Source of the DNA: Mycobacterium sp.
Lineage (GTDB): Bacteria; Actinomycetota; Actinomycetes; RYN-182
DNA length: 32,267 nt
Reading direction: 5' to 3'
Assembly: GCA_025965515.1 (NCBI GenBank)
Contig: JAOPWU010000127.1
Coordinates: 1 to 32,267 of the forward strand
Shown: piece by piece, positions 1 to 8,289 of the stretch
Numbering within the stretch: the stretch's first letter is position 1
How the letters are laid out: each line of letters starts with the position of its first letter
Notes under the pieces: generated by a model
What the model was told of the DNA's origin: nothing
The model's input: the letters and a program-made list of their open reading frames with translations, nothing else
Database searches by the model: none
Position numbers and translations under genes: made by a program

Positions 1-1016
1 CGCAGCAGCCCGGCCAGCAGCGCGGCGCCGGCGGGCTCCGCGACGGGACCCACGGGGCCCACGGCGTCGAGGACGCCGACGACCTCGACGCGGCCGGGCA
101 GGGGGCGCAGCACGGCGACGTGCGCCACCCCGCGCCGACCCGCGCGGGGCGGCCGCAGGTGCACCACGACCTGGACCGCCGCGCCCAGCAGCTCCGCGGC
201 GTCGACCGCCGGGAGCCCCGCCCAGCGGAGCAACCCGGCCACGCGCACCGGCAGCGTCCGCGGGTCGTCCGCGTGCACGGTCAGCAGGCCGCCGCGGTGG
301 CCACTGGTCAGGGCCACGAGCAGGTCCGCCAGCTCCGCCCCGCGGGCCTCCCCGAGCACCAGGCGGTCGGGGCGCATCCGTAACGCCTGCCGGACGAGGT
401 CCCGCAGGTCCACCCCGCCCGCGCCCTCGACGTTGGGGGGCCGGGTGAGCAGCCCGACGACGTGCGGGTGACGGGGAACGAGCTCGGCGGTGTCCTCGCA
501 GAGCAGCACGCGCTCCCGCGGGTCGACGCGCCCCACCAGCGCCGACAGCACGGTCGTCTTGCCCGAGCCGGTCGCGCCGGTGACGGCGACGGACAGCCGG
601 GCGCGCACCACGGCGTCGAGCAGTTCGAGAAGGTCCGGCCCCACCAGCTCGCCCAGCTCGGCGCCGGCCGGCCGCAGCACCCGCAGCGACAGGGTGGTGC
701 CGGCCCGGGCGACCGGCGGCAGCACGGCGTGCAGCCGGAGCCCGCCCGGCAGCGGCGCGTCGACCCAGGGCTGCGCGGCGTCGAGCCGGCGGCCCGCCCC
801 CGCTGCCAGCCGCACCGCCAGCTGCCGCACCGCGGCCTCCCCCGCGAACCGCACCGGCAGCCGCTCGAGTCCCGCCCGGGTGTCCGCCCAGACCTGGTCC
901 GGCGCGTTGACGAGGACGTCGCTGACGTCGGCGCGGGCCAGCCACGGCCGCAGCGGCCCGAGCGGGTCGGGCGCCGCCGGCTCGGGCAGCGGGGCGGCGG
1001 GACGCGCACGTCGCAT
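1..1016 (-). CDS. CpaF/TadA-family secretion ATPase (3'-truncated by window edge)
   Basis: This is a P-loop ATPase of the type II/IV secretion and Tad pilus family, which powers assembly of pilus-like structures from the cytoplasmic face of the membrane. The frame is absent from the ORF track because it runs off the window. Reading the complement from the ATG at 1016 gives MRRARPAAPLPEPAAPDPLG, then an N-terminal region containing VSDVLVNAPDQVW. A Walker A (GATGSGKTT, Lys about residue 153) follows, then an acidic CEDTAEL segment and the LRMRPDRLVLGEARG Walker B region. The SGHRGGLLTVHAD histidine box is also present, so all visible ATPase motifs are intact. A GTG directly upstream (GTGATG) is an alternative start, and I see no clear Shine-Dalgarno. 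It corresponds positionally to Rv3659c. The Ssd-like gene that lies upstream of it in mycobacteria is not visible here. The remainder of the protein lies beyond base 1. Confidence 0.88.
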   Translation of the reverse strand, partial: MRRARPAAPLPEPAAPDPLGPLRPWLARADVSDVLVNAPDQVWADTRAGLERLPVRFAGEAAVRQLAVRLAAGAGRRLDAAQPWVDAPLPGGLRLHAVLPPVARAGTTLSLRVLRPAGAELGELVGPDLLELLDAVVRARLSVAVTGATGSGKTTVLSALVGRVDPRERVLLCEDTAELVPRHPHVVGLLTRPPNVEGAGGVDLRDLVRQALRMRPDRLVLGEARGAELADLLVALTSGHRGGLLTVHADDPRTLPVRVAGLLRWAGLPAVDAAELLGAAVQVVVHLRPPRAGRRGVAHVAVLRPLPGRVEVVGVLDAVGPVGPVAEPAGAALLAGLL

Positions 1017-1221
1017 CACGGCGACCAGCGGGACGGCAGGAGCATGGCGGTGGGCTCTCGGAGCGGGACGCCGATCGCGCCCGGGCACGTCCCACGGTGG
1101 GCGCGGGCGGGGCCCCGCGGGACCGCTGTCCACACCCTGTCGGCCGTCCACAGCCGGGTTGGTCGGGCGGCCGCGGCGGGCCGCGGGCTGCTACGGGCGG
1201 ACGGAACCGCCCGGACGTGGG

Positions 1222-1252
1222 ACGGCCCCCGCTCGGGGGAAGCGGGGGCCGT
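1222..1252. terminator. Perfect 12-bp GC-rich hairpin, terminator-like
   Basis: The arms ACGGCCCCCGCT and AGCGGGGGCCGT are exact reverse complements around a 7-nt loop. No U-tract follows, as is usual for actinobacterial intrinsic terminators. It sits between divergent genes, so it does not terminate any annotated gene. Confidence 0.6.
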
Positions 1253-1433
1253 CGCGACGCGCTCTGTGGAGCGCTGGGCAGCGCGGAGTCTCGGGGGGTG
1301 ACGCCGCGCTGCTGGTGGGAGCGGTGCCCGGGGCGTGGCGCGGGAAAACGGGTGCGCCGTCAGATCCGATGATTCCCAGGTTGGCGCCGCGCCGGGCGGG
1401 GCCGGAACGCCCGCGCGCACCGCCGCAGCCCCC

Positions 1434-1439
1434 TAGGGT
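1434..1439 (+). promoter_or_regulatory. -10 element TAGGGT, leaderless start of HAD gene
   Basis: TAGGGT is followed by 7 nt and then the GTG start at 1447. This places the expected transcription start at or next to the start codon. No Shine-Dalgarno sequence is present. Confidence 0.6.
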
Positions 1440-1446
1440 GGGGTTC

Positions 1447-2244
1447 GTGGCCCGATCTGCCGCCTTCTTCGACCTCGACAAGACGGTCATCGCGACCTCC
1501 AGCACGCTGGCGTTCGGCAAGCCGTTCTACCAGGGCGGCCTCATCAACCGTCGGGCCGTCCTGAAGAGCAGCTACGCGCAGTTCGTGTACCTGCTCTCGG
1601 GCGCGGACGCCGACCAGATGGAGCGCATGCGCGCCTACCTCACCAACCTCTGCGCGGGCTGGCCCGTGGCCCAGGTCGAGGAGATCGTGCGGGAGACGCT
1701 GCACGACCTCATCGACCCGCTGGTCTACACGGAGGCCGTGGGGCTGATCGAGGACCACCGCGCAGCCGGCCGGGACGTGATCATCGTCAGCTCGTCGGGC
1801 GAGGAGGTGGTCGCACCCATCGGCGCCATGGTCGGCGCGGACGGCGTGGTGGCCACCCGCATGCGGGTCGTCGACGGCAAGTACACGGGCGAGATCGAGT
1901 TCTACGCCTACGGGCCGAACAAGGCGGAGGCGATGCGGCAGCTCGCCGCCGAGCGCGGCTACGACCTGGCCCGCAGCTACGCCTACTCGGACTCGGCGAC
2001 GGACCTGCCGATGCTGGAGGCCGTCGGGCGGCCGACCGTGGTGAACCCCGACAAGGGACTGCGGCGGATCGCCGACGAGCGCGGCTGGCCGGTGTTGACG
2101 TTCCGGAAGCCCGTCAGCCTGCGGTCGCGCATGGTCGCGCTGCCTCGGGTGCCGTCCAAGCCGGTGCTCGCCGCGCTCGCCCTGGCGGCGGCTGCGGCGC
2201 TCGCCGCCGCAGCCGCCCGCCGTCGGAACACCCCCCTCTTCTGA
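1447..2244 (+). CDS. SerB-like HAD-IB family phosphatase with C-terminal membrane segment
   Basis: This is a 265-aa HAD-superfamily hydrolase of the SerB-like IB subfamily, orthologous in position and sequence style to Rv3661. HAD motif I is FFDLDKT (nucleophile Asp9, acid/base Asp11). Motif II is the serine in IIVSSSGEE, the motif III lysine lies in GPNKAEAM, and motif IV is YSDSATDLPML, so the catalytic set is complete. The C-terminus carries an Ala/Leu-rich hydrophobic stretch of about 20 residues followed by Arg residues, suggesting a membrane anchor. The ORF track extends it far upstream to 490, but that extension is low-complexity shadow sequence. The GTG at 1447 lies 7 nt after a TAGGGT -10 element and directly precedes the conserved domain. 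The natural substrate is unknown; phosphoserine-like phosphomonoesters are only a family-level guess. Confidence 0.9.
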   Translation: MARSAAFFDLDKTVIATSSTLAFGKPFYQGGLINRRAVLKSSYAQFVYLLSGADADQMERMRAYLTNLCAGWPVAQVEEIVRETLHDLIDPLVYTEAVGLIEDHRAAGRDVIIVSSSGEEVVAPIGAMVGADGVVATRMRVVDGKYTGEIEFYAYGPNKAEAMRQLAAERGYDLARSYAYSDSATDLPMLEAVGRPTVVNPDKGLRRIADERGWPVLTFRKPVSLRSRMVALPRVPSKPVLAALALAAAAALAAAAARRRNTPLF

Positions 2245-2265
2245 CCTGATCGCGGGCATTTCTGC

Positions 2266-2280
2266 GTGATTGTCAATCAC
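2266..2280. promoter_or_regulatory. Perfect palindrome GTGATTGTCAATCAC, candidate operator
   Basis: Two 7-nt arms (GTGATTG/CAATCAC) flank a single central T. The site is AT-rich against a very GC-rich background. It lies just upstream of the proposed -35 of the structured RNA, a typical position for a regulator site. I cannot name the binding protein. Confidence 0.45.
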
Positions 2281-2283
2281 CTC

Positions 2284-2312
2284 TTGTGTTCCAGGTCACT
2301 CGGGGGTACACC
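2284..2312 (+). promoter_or_regulatory. Sigma-A-type promoter of the putative Ms1-like RNA
   Basis: TTGTGT (2284-2289) and TACACC (2307-2312) are separated by 17 nt, the standard spacing for primary-sigma promoters. A Crp-like box, TGTGT-N6-TCACT (2285-2300), overlaps the -35. The predicted transcription start is about 2319. Confidence 0.5.
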
Positions 2313-2318
2313 TGAGTC

Positions 2319-2526
2319 AGGTCCTCTCAGCCCCCGGCTCGCCGGAGACGGAGCGGACTTGGCAACCTGGCGGACGAGCACCCACGTGCGAACAGCCTCG
2401 GACGGCGCGCCGAGCGGGAGCAGGCCTCCCGTCGCCGGCGGCACAAGAGACGCGCGCTCTGTTCACCCGCTCGTCGGGATGTCACGGCGCCCCGTTGCTG
2501 GCCCCCCGGCGACGGGGCGCCCTGAC
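2319..2526 (+). ncRNA. Putative 6S-like RNA of the Ms1/MTS2823/scr3559 type
   Basis: No protein gene is convincing in this spacer. A good promoter lies at its left end and a strong hairpin at its right end, bounding an RNA of about 200 nt. Internal structure is visible: GACGAGC (2373) pairs with GCTCGTC (2469), a CTCGG/CCGAG hairpin follows 2396, and a GGGAG/CTCCC hairpin lies near 2418. GTCAGG at the extreme 5' side (2316) can also pair with CCTGAC at 2521. The location, between the Rv3661-type HAD gene and the Rv3662c-type gene, is where mycobacteria encode Ms1/MTS2823, an abundant RNA that binds core RNA polymerase. Streptomyces scr3559 occupies the equivalent place. Identification rests on synteny plus structure, not on sequence alignment. 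The ends are approximate. Confidence 0.6.
2486..2521. terminator. Strong hairpin ending the putative Ms1-like RNA
   Basis: GGCGCCCCGT (2486-2495) is the exact reverse complement of ACGGGGCGCC (2512-2521). Three further base pairs, one of them G-U, can form inside. It lies between convergent transcription units and could stop transcription from both directions. Confidence 0.65.
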
Positions 2527-2552
2527 GTCCGGGCCCGACCGGCCGCAGGCGG

Positions 2553-3380
2553 CTACTGCGGCGTCGCCGCCACCGGCTCGTCGGCGCGCTGCACGGCCTC
2601 GGCGACCGCCAGCCCCTCCCGGGCCCCCAGCCCGGCGGCCTCCGCCACGTGCCGCAGCCAGCCGGCCACCCCATCGGGCGTCCCCGTGCCGAAGCCGGTC
2701 AGGGCGGCCGCGTAGGCCTCGGCGCCGAGCTCGAGGTGCCCCACCTCGGGGGCCGTGACCGCCTTGGGGTCGAAGCCCCGGCCGATGAGCACCAGCCGGG
2801 CGGCGCCGCGCGCCACCAGGCCGTTGCCCGCCGTGAACGGCCGCAGCGTCAGCAGCTCGCCGTGCACCACGGCGGCGACCACCAGCGCCGGCTGCTGCGA
2901 GCCCAGCACCGACAGCAGCGTCTCGAGCCGCGCGGCCACGACGTCGGGGGCCGGGGCGGGCGGCAGGTCCAAGCCCTCGTCGACGATGACCGCGCCGGCG
3001 GGGCGGGGACGCCCCAGCTCCTCCTCGGGCAGCAGGCCGCGGGCCGCCAGCAGGTGCAGCCGCGCGAGCGCCTGCCGCGGCGTGCGCTCCCAGATGTCGG
3101 TCAGTTCACCCAGCGCCGCGGAGATCCGCAACGCGCCCTGGGCGACGGGCTCGATCTCGGCGGGGAAACGGCCCGCGCGGAAGTCCTCGAGGGACGCCGG
3201 CGCGCCGGCCAGCGCCGCCGACGCGCGGGCGGACCGCAGCGAGGCTTCCCCGGTCACCTCGGCGGACCGCCGCCGCAGCACCTTGTGACCCAGCAACCGG
3301 TCGACGCCCGCGCGGGCCTGCTCCACGGCCTCGGCGATCCCTGGGAGCGCGGTGAGCGGGGCGAGCGGGTCTGTGGACAC
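2553..3380 (-). CDS. Fic-fold protein with degenerate active-site motif (Rv3662c-type)
   Basis: This 275-aa protein corresponds in position to Rv3662c. Its C-terminal half contains LRPFTAGNGLVARGAARLVL, which aligns with the Fic motif HPFxxGNGRxxR. The catalytic His is replaced by Arg and the phosphate-binding Arg after GNG by Leu, while the PF..GNG core and helix remain. The canonical AMP-transfer chemistry is therefore probably lost. The function is unknown; a binding or regulatory role is inference. The ORF track begins at 3614. I choose the GTG at 3380 (MSTDPLAPLTALPGI) because TACCGT lies 6 nt upstream, giving a leaderless start, and because the longer N-terminus overlaps the acs promoter region and is Arg-rich. 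It faces the HAD gene and the putative RNA convergently and is divergent from acs. Confidence 0.72.
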   Translation of the reverse strand: MSTDPLAPLTALPGIAEAVEQARAGVDRLLGHKVLRRRSAEVTGEASLRSARASAALAGAPASLEDFRAGRFPAEIEPVAQGALRISAALGELTDIWERTPRQALARLHLLAARGLLPEEELGRPRPAGAVIVDEGLDLPPAPAPDVVAARLETLLSVLGSQQPALVVAAVVHGELLTLRPFTAGNGLVARGAARLVLIGRGFDPKAVTAPEVGHLELGAEAYAAALTGFGTGTPDGVAGWLRHVAEAAGLGAREGLAVAEAVQRADEPVAATPQ

Positions 3381-3386
3381 GCGCCC

Positions 3387-3392
3387 ACGGTA
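3387..3392 (-). promoter_or_regulatory. -10 element TACCGT, leaderless start of Fic-fold gene
   Basis: On the minus strand TACCGT is followed by 6 nt and then the GTG at 3380. It supports this start over the longer ORF-track start. Confidence 0.55.
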
Positions 3393-3445
3393 GTGCGGCG
3401 TCCACAGCGCGCCCCGGGCCAGGTGCGCCGTCGGCAGATCAGTTC

Positions 3446-3451
3446 TACGTT
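3446..3451 (+). promoter_or_regulatory. Possible -10 element TACGTT of acs
   Basis: TACGTT would start transcription near 3458, leaving a 5' UTR of roughly 70 nt before the acs start. I see no good -35. A weak Crp-like box, CGTGC-N6-TCACG (3462-3477), lies immediately downstream. Confidence 0.3.
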
Positions 3452-3531
3452 GGCATCGGCGCGTGCGCTCGATCACGCGCCCGTCGGGGCATCGCCGCCC
3501 TCGACGTGTCGACGCAGTGCCGGAGGATGCC

Positions 3532-5514
<1,983 letters not shown>

Positions 5515-5557
5515 CGCCCGGGCACCGCCCCCGGGAGTCGGCGGGGACGGCAGGGGT

Positions 5558-5588
5558 GTGGCCCGACGCGGTGCCGGGCAGGGGCCAC
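5558..5588 (+). terminator. Hairpin downstream of acs
   Basis: GTGGCCC (5558-5564) can pair with GGGCCAC (5582-5588), with a further CCCG/CGGG pairing possible inside. A shorter CCCGGG repeat hairpin lies at 5517-5535. Together they could terminate acs. Confidence 0.4.
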
Positions 5589-5634
5589 CCGGGCCGCGCC
5601 GCGGCCTGCATACCCACGACTCCCGGGAGCAACC

Positions 5635-5886
5635 ATGACGGACACCGATCCCGGCGGGCGCCCGCAACAGGCCGGGTGGTCCCTGCAGGACACGGAGTCG
5701 CCGGCCGGCAGCGGCCCGACCGGTGGAGGGCCCACCGAGGCCGGCGGGCCCGTCGCCGAGGAGTCCTCGGACGGTGCCCCGGACACCGGCCCCACCACCA
5801 CGGCGGCCGTCGAGTCGGGGGAGGCGGAGGGCCCGGAGATGTCCGGCTCACCGGTCGGCGGCGGCCCGACGCAGGCCGGCTCGTGA
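5635..5886 (+). CDS. Small disordered acidic Gly/Pro-rich protein
   Basis: This 83-aa ORF has GGGAGC placed well upstream of its ATG, so translation is plausible. The product, MTDTDPGGRPQQAG..., has no hydrophobic core, signal peptide or membrane segment. It is rich in Gly, Pro, Ser, Thr and Glu and repeats a GGGPTEAG/GGGPTQAG unit. I do not recognise it. It lies between acs and another small acidic protein that starts MADTDN, and the two may belong to one short operon with the holin-like gene. A non-coding alternative remains possible because high-GC DNA produces such ORFs by chance. The ribosome-binding site and the acidic composition are the main support. Confidence 0.5.
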   Translation: MTDTDPGGRPQQAGWSLQDTESPAGSGPTGGGPTEAGGPVAEESSDGAPDTGPTTTAAVESGEAEGPEMSGSPVGGGPTQAGS

Positions 5887-5960
5887 CCGGCGCCGCCGGC
5901 CCCGCCGGCCGGCGACGCTGCCCGTCGGCACCCCTACCTGTGCCCTCCCTCCGAGACGAC

Positions 5961-5966
5961 TACGGT
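5961..5966 (+). promoter_or_regulatory. -10 element TACGGT, leaderless start at 5974
   Basis: TACGGT is followed by 7 nt and the ATG at 5974. It supports 5974 rather than the GTG at 5965, which lies inside the promoter element. Confidence 0.55.
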
Positions 5967-5973
5967 GATCGCG

Positions 5974-6168
5974 ATGGCTGACACGGACAACCCGCAGGAG
6001 ACCGACCCGGACGACGCGATCGAGCCCGGCGTCGTCGCCGGCGCGCCCGGCCCCTCGGGTTCGGAAGGCGGCCCCGGCGGCGACCCGGACGCGCGGTTCA
6101 CGCCGCCCAGCCCCGACGAGCTGCGCCGGCTCGGCGAGGAGACCGCCGAGCGCGACCGCGGCGCCTGA
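5974..6168 (+). CDS. Small acidic hypothetical protein
   Basis: This 64-aa acidic protein begins MADTDNPQETDPDDAIEPG and ends with a short amphipathic stretch, SPDELRRLGEETAERDRGA. It is probably disordered apart from that C-terminal helix and has no membrane segment or cysteine. The ORF track starts at GTG 5965. I prefer ATG 5974 because of the -10 element 7 nt upstream. It precedes the holin-like membrane protein by 34 bp and is likely co-transcribed with it. No function can be assigned. Confidence 0.6.
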   Translation: MADTDNPQETDPDDAIEPGVVAGAPGPSGSEGGPGGDPDARFTPPSPDELRRLGEETAERDRGA

Positions 6169-6202
6169 CCGTCCCCGACCCTCTCGACCGCAGGAGCACC
6201 CC

Positions 6203-6688
6203 GTGACCGTGCAGCTTCCCCAGCCGACCCCCAACGGGGGAATCCTCGACCCGCAGGGCGCCCTGCCCGGATCGGTACGCCCCGCGCCCGACGCGACCCT
6301 CGGCGAGCTCGTCGCCACCGCCAGCAAGGACCTGAGCCTGCTCATCCGCGGCGAGGTCGAGCTGGCGAAGGCCGAGCTGGCCGTCACCGCGAAGTCCGCG
6401 GCGGCCGGCGCGGCCCTCGGCGGCGCGGCCGCGCTGTTCGGCGCGATCGGCGGCCTGTTCGCGCTCCTCACGGTCGCGGAGGCGCTCGACGTCGCGCTGC
6501 CCCGCTGGGCGGCGTTCCTCATCGTGACGGCCGTGCTCCTGCTGCTCGCGGGCGTGCTGGGCCTCGGGGCCCTGACACGCATCAAGAAGGTCGGCCCGCC
6601 CGAGCGGACGATGACCACCGTGAAGGACGACATCGCGTGGCTGAAGAGCCCCCGGCTGGCGCCGACCCGTCGCTCCGGCAGCTCCTGA
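6203..6688 (+). CDS. Phage-holin-like (holin III / Phage_holin_3_6 type) membrane protein
   Basis: This 161-aa membrane protein corresponds to Rv3669. After a 30-residue Pro-rich N-terminus comes the characteristic amphipathic helix TLGELVATASKDLSLLIRGEVELAKAEL. Two membrane segments follow (about residues 67-93 and 102-125), and then a basic cytoplasmic tail with RTMTTVKDDIAWLK. The pattern of a LIRGEVELAKAEL helix plus two transmembrane helices is typical of the actinobacterial holin-superfamily proteins found on chromosomes. These are not demonstrated lysis proteins. AGGAG upstream supports the GTG start. It lies just before the EphE-type gene, and their reading frames may overlap if the hydrolase starts early. 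The role is unknown. Confidence 0.8.
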   Translation: MTVQLPQPTPNGGILDPQGALPGSVRPAPDATLGELVATASKDLSLLIRGEVELAKAELAVTAKSAAAGAALGGAAALFGAIGGLFALLTVAEALDVALPRWAAFLIVTAVLLLLAGVLGLGALTRIKKVGPPERTMTTVKDDIAWLKSPRLAPTRRSGSS

Positions 6689-6723
6689 GCCGCACCCTCC
6701 CGCGCCGGGCTGCCGCCGCCGCC

Positions 6724-7701
6724 GTGGGTACGTCAGGGCTGCCGGCCGGGGCGCCGACGCGTGTGTCCGCCCCCATCGACCCGACGTTCGTGCGGCTGGA
6801 GGGCCCCTGGCGGCACCGCGAGGTGTCGGCGAACGGGGTCCGCTTCCACGTCGCCGAGACCGGTCCGGCCGACCCCGGGGGCGCGCCGCTGGTGCTGCTG
6901 CTGCACGGGTTCCCCGAGTTCTGGTGGAGCTGGCACCACCAGCTCGTCGCCCTGGGTGAGGCGGGCTTCCGCGCGGTGGCCGTCGACCTGCGCGGATTCG
7001 GCGGGACCGACAAGCCGCCGTCCGGCTACGACCTGCCGACGCTGGCGGCGGACGTCGCCGGCCTCGTGAGGGCGCTCGGCGAGGAACAGGCGGTCCTCGT
7101 CGGACACGACTGGGGCGGCGTGCTCGCGTGGAGCGCCGCTGCGCTGCACCCGCGGGTCGTCCGCGGGATCGTGCCCGTCTCCATGGCGCACCTGCTGCGC
7201 TTCAAGGCCGCGATCCTCACGCAGCCCCGCGGGCAGCTGCGGGCCAGCGGGTACATGGCGCCGTTCCAGCTGCTCGGGGCGGAGCGGCGGCTGCTCGACG
7301 ACGACGCGGAAGCCGTCGGCGCCCTGCTGCACCGCTGGGGCGGTCCGGGCTTCCCCGACGCGGAGACCGAGGAGCTGTGTCGCAAGGCCGCGCAGATCCC
7401 CGGTGCCGCGGCGAGCGCGATGGAGTACTACCGCGGAGCGCTGCGCAGCCTGTCCGCGCCGCCGCTGCGGGCCAACGCGCTGACCCGGCGGCTGCGCCGG
7501 CCGGTGGCGGCGCCGGTGCTGCAGCTGCACGGCAGCGACGACCCGTGCGTCCTGGCCTCCACCGCCCGCGGCTCGGGTCGCTGGGTGTCGGGGTCGTACG
7601 CGTGGCACGAGTTCGCCGGCGTGGGGCACTTCCCCCACGAGGAGCAGCCGGGCCGCGTCAACGACCTGCTGATCGACTGGCTGCGCGCACTACCGGCCTG
7701 A
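6724..7701 (+). CDS. ephE: Alpha/beta hydrolase, EphE-type epoxide hydrolase
   Basis: This alpha/beta-hydrolase of the epoxide-hydrolase subgroup is likely the Rv3670 (EphE) orthologue. HGFPEFWWSW is the oxyanion-hole motif. GHDWGG gives the nucleophilic Asp (about residue 129 from this start), which in this subgroup is Asp rather than Ser. GVGHFPHEEQ supplies the catalytic His (about residue 302). Aspartates in the HGSDDPCV region are candidates for the acid. The family hydrolyses epoxides to diols, but the substrate here is unknown. The start is uncertain. The ORF track uses GTG 6637, which overlaps the holin-like gene by about 50 bp and has AAGGA upstream. GTG 6724 gives 325 aa, close to the family length, and GTG 6763 is also possible. 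The gene converges on the SRPBCC-like gene with a 9-bp gap. Confidence 0.85.
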   Translation: MGTSGLPAGAPTRVSAPIDPTFVRLEGPWRHREVSANGVRFHVAETGPADPGGAPLVLLLHGFPEFWWSWHHQLVALGEAGFRAVAVDLRGFGGTDKPPSGYDLPTLAADVAGLVRALGEEQAVLVGHDWGGVLAWSAAALHPRVVRGIVPVSMAHLLRFKAAILTQPRGQLRASGYMAPFQLLGAERRLLDDDAEAVGALLHRWGGPGFPDAETEELCRKAAQIPGAAASAMEYYRGALRSLSAPPLRANALTRRLRRPVAAPVLQLHGSDDPCVLASTARGSGRWVSGSYAWHEFAGVGHFPHEEQPGRVNDLLIDWLRALPA

Positions 7702-7710
7702 CGAGCCGCC

Positions 7711-8166
7711 TCAGGCGGCGCGCGACCGGCTCTCGGCCGCGGTCGCCAGATTCCCGAGGAACGCCTGGGCGAGGCAGTCCGCGTCCTGCAGCAGCGAGAT
7801 CCTGTCGCCGCGCTGGTCGTCGGGGTCGGCCTGCTCCAGCCGCAGCTGGGCCTCCGTGGCCATCCCGGGACCATCCCCGGAGTAGCGCAGGGTCAGCGTG
7901 CCGGTGGCGGCGGGCAGCCCCACGGGCTCGAGGTGCAGCGTCCACACGAAGCCGGTCGGTCGGCGCGCCGGGGCACTGGCCCGCAGCGTCACGGCCACCG
8001 GCGCCGCATGCCCCGGGAGCTCGATGAGGAGCCGGTAACGGCCATCCCTGCCCTCGTCGAGGCGGCGGGCGGCGGGCCAGAGGTCCACGGCCGACGGCCC
8101 GGCGAGCAGCAGCGCGGTGGAGGTCGGGTCGGCCGCGATGGAGCGGCGTGCGACGACGACGGTCAT
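7711..8166 (-). CDS. SRPBCC-like small protein
   Basis: This 151-aa protein begins MTVVVARRSIAADPTSTALLLAGPSAVDLWP, resembling the start of SRPBCC (START/Bet v1-like) proteins in which a beta strand leads into the helix that opens the ligand cavity. Alternating hydrophobic strands follow (YRLLIELPG, PVAVTLRAS, FVWTLHLEPVG, GTLTLRYSG), and the protein ends in a long helix (DADCLAQAFLGNLATAAESRSRAA). That order fits the fold, but no catalytic residue can be named and the ligand is unknown. GGAGGG 4 nt before ATG 8166 fixes the start, rejecting the ORF-track start at 8304. Its promoter region holds a perfect 16-bp palindrome also found upstream of the HBHA-like gene at the other end of the window. 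Confidence 0.65.
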   Translation of the reverse strand: MTVVVARRSIAADPTSTALLLAGPSAVDLWPAARRLDEGRDGRYRLLIELPGHAAPVAVTLRASAPARRPTGFVWTLHLEPVGLPAATGTLTLRYSGDGPGMATEAQLRLEQADPDDQRGDRISLLQDADCLAQAFLGNLATAAESRSRAA

Positions 8167-8205
8167 GGTTCCCTCCCTTCCGCCACGGCCTGGCGCTTCC
8201 GGACC

Positions 8206-8221
8206 GCTTGCAACTGCAAGC
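8206..8221. promoter_or_regulatory. Perfect palindromic operator GCTTGCA-AC-TGCAAGC
   Basis: The two 7-nt arms are exact reverse complements. On the minus strand the site overlaps a candidate -10, TATGCT (8219-8224), about 40-55 nt before the SRPBCC-like start, which suggests repression. A 15/16 identical copy lies at 31743-31758. Confidence 0.6.
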
Positions 8222-8289
8222 ATACCGCCGCGGGGGCGCGCGCTACCGTCGCTCGGGCATCGTTCGTTGTGACGTCGGCCAATGTTCGC

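Larger units (their letters stand above)
1017..1446. other. 430-bp divergent spacer without a convincing gene
   Basis: This spacer separates the divergent CpaF-type and HAD genes. Three ORF-track entries cover it, but their Arg/Pro/Ala-rich translations have no recognisable domain. It holds a perfect 12-bp hairpin at 1222-1252 and the -10 element of the HAD gene at its right end. I see no protein gene in it. The ssd-type gene of mycobacteria (Rv3660c) is missing from this position. Confidence 0.6.

Noticed and set aside
1016-1420. 134-aa minus-strand ORF whose stop overlaps the CpaF-type start (GTGATG)
   Set aside because: The overlap looks like coupling, but the translation is Arg/Pro/Ala-rich, runs through the perfect hairpin at 1222-1252 and has no recognisable domain.
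6203-6688. Interpretation of the holin-like gene as a prophage remnant
   Set aside because: The gene is a conserved chromosomal neighbour of ephE and marP (Rv3669 position), with no other phage gene nearby.
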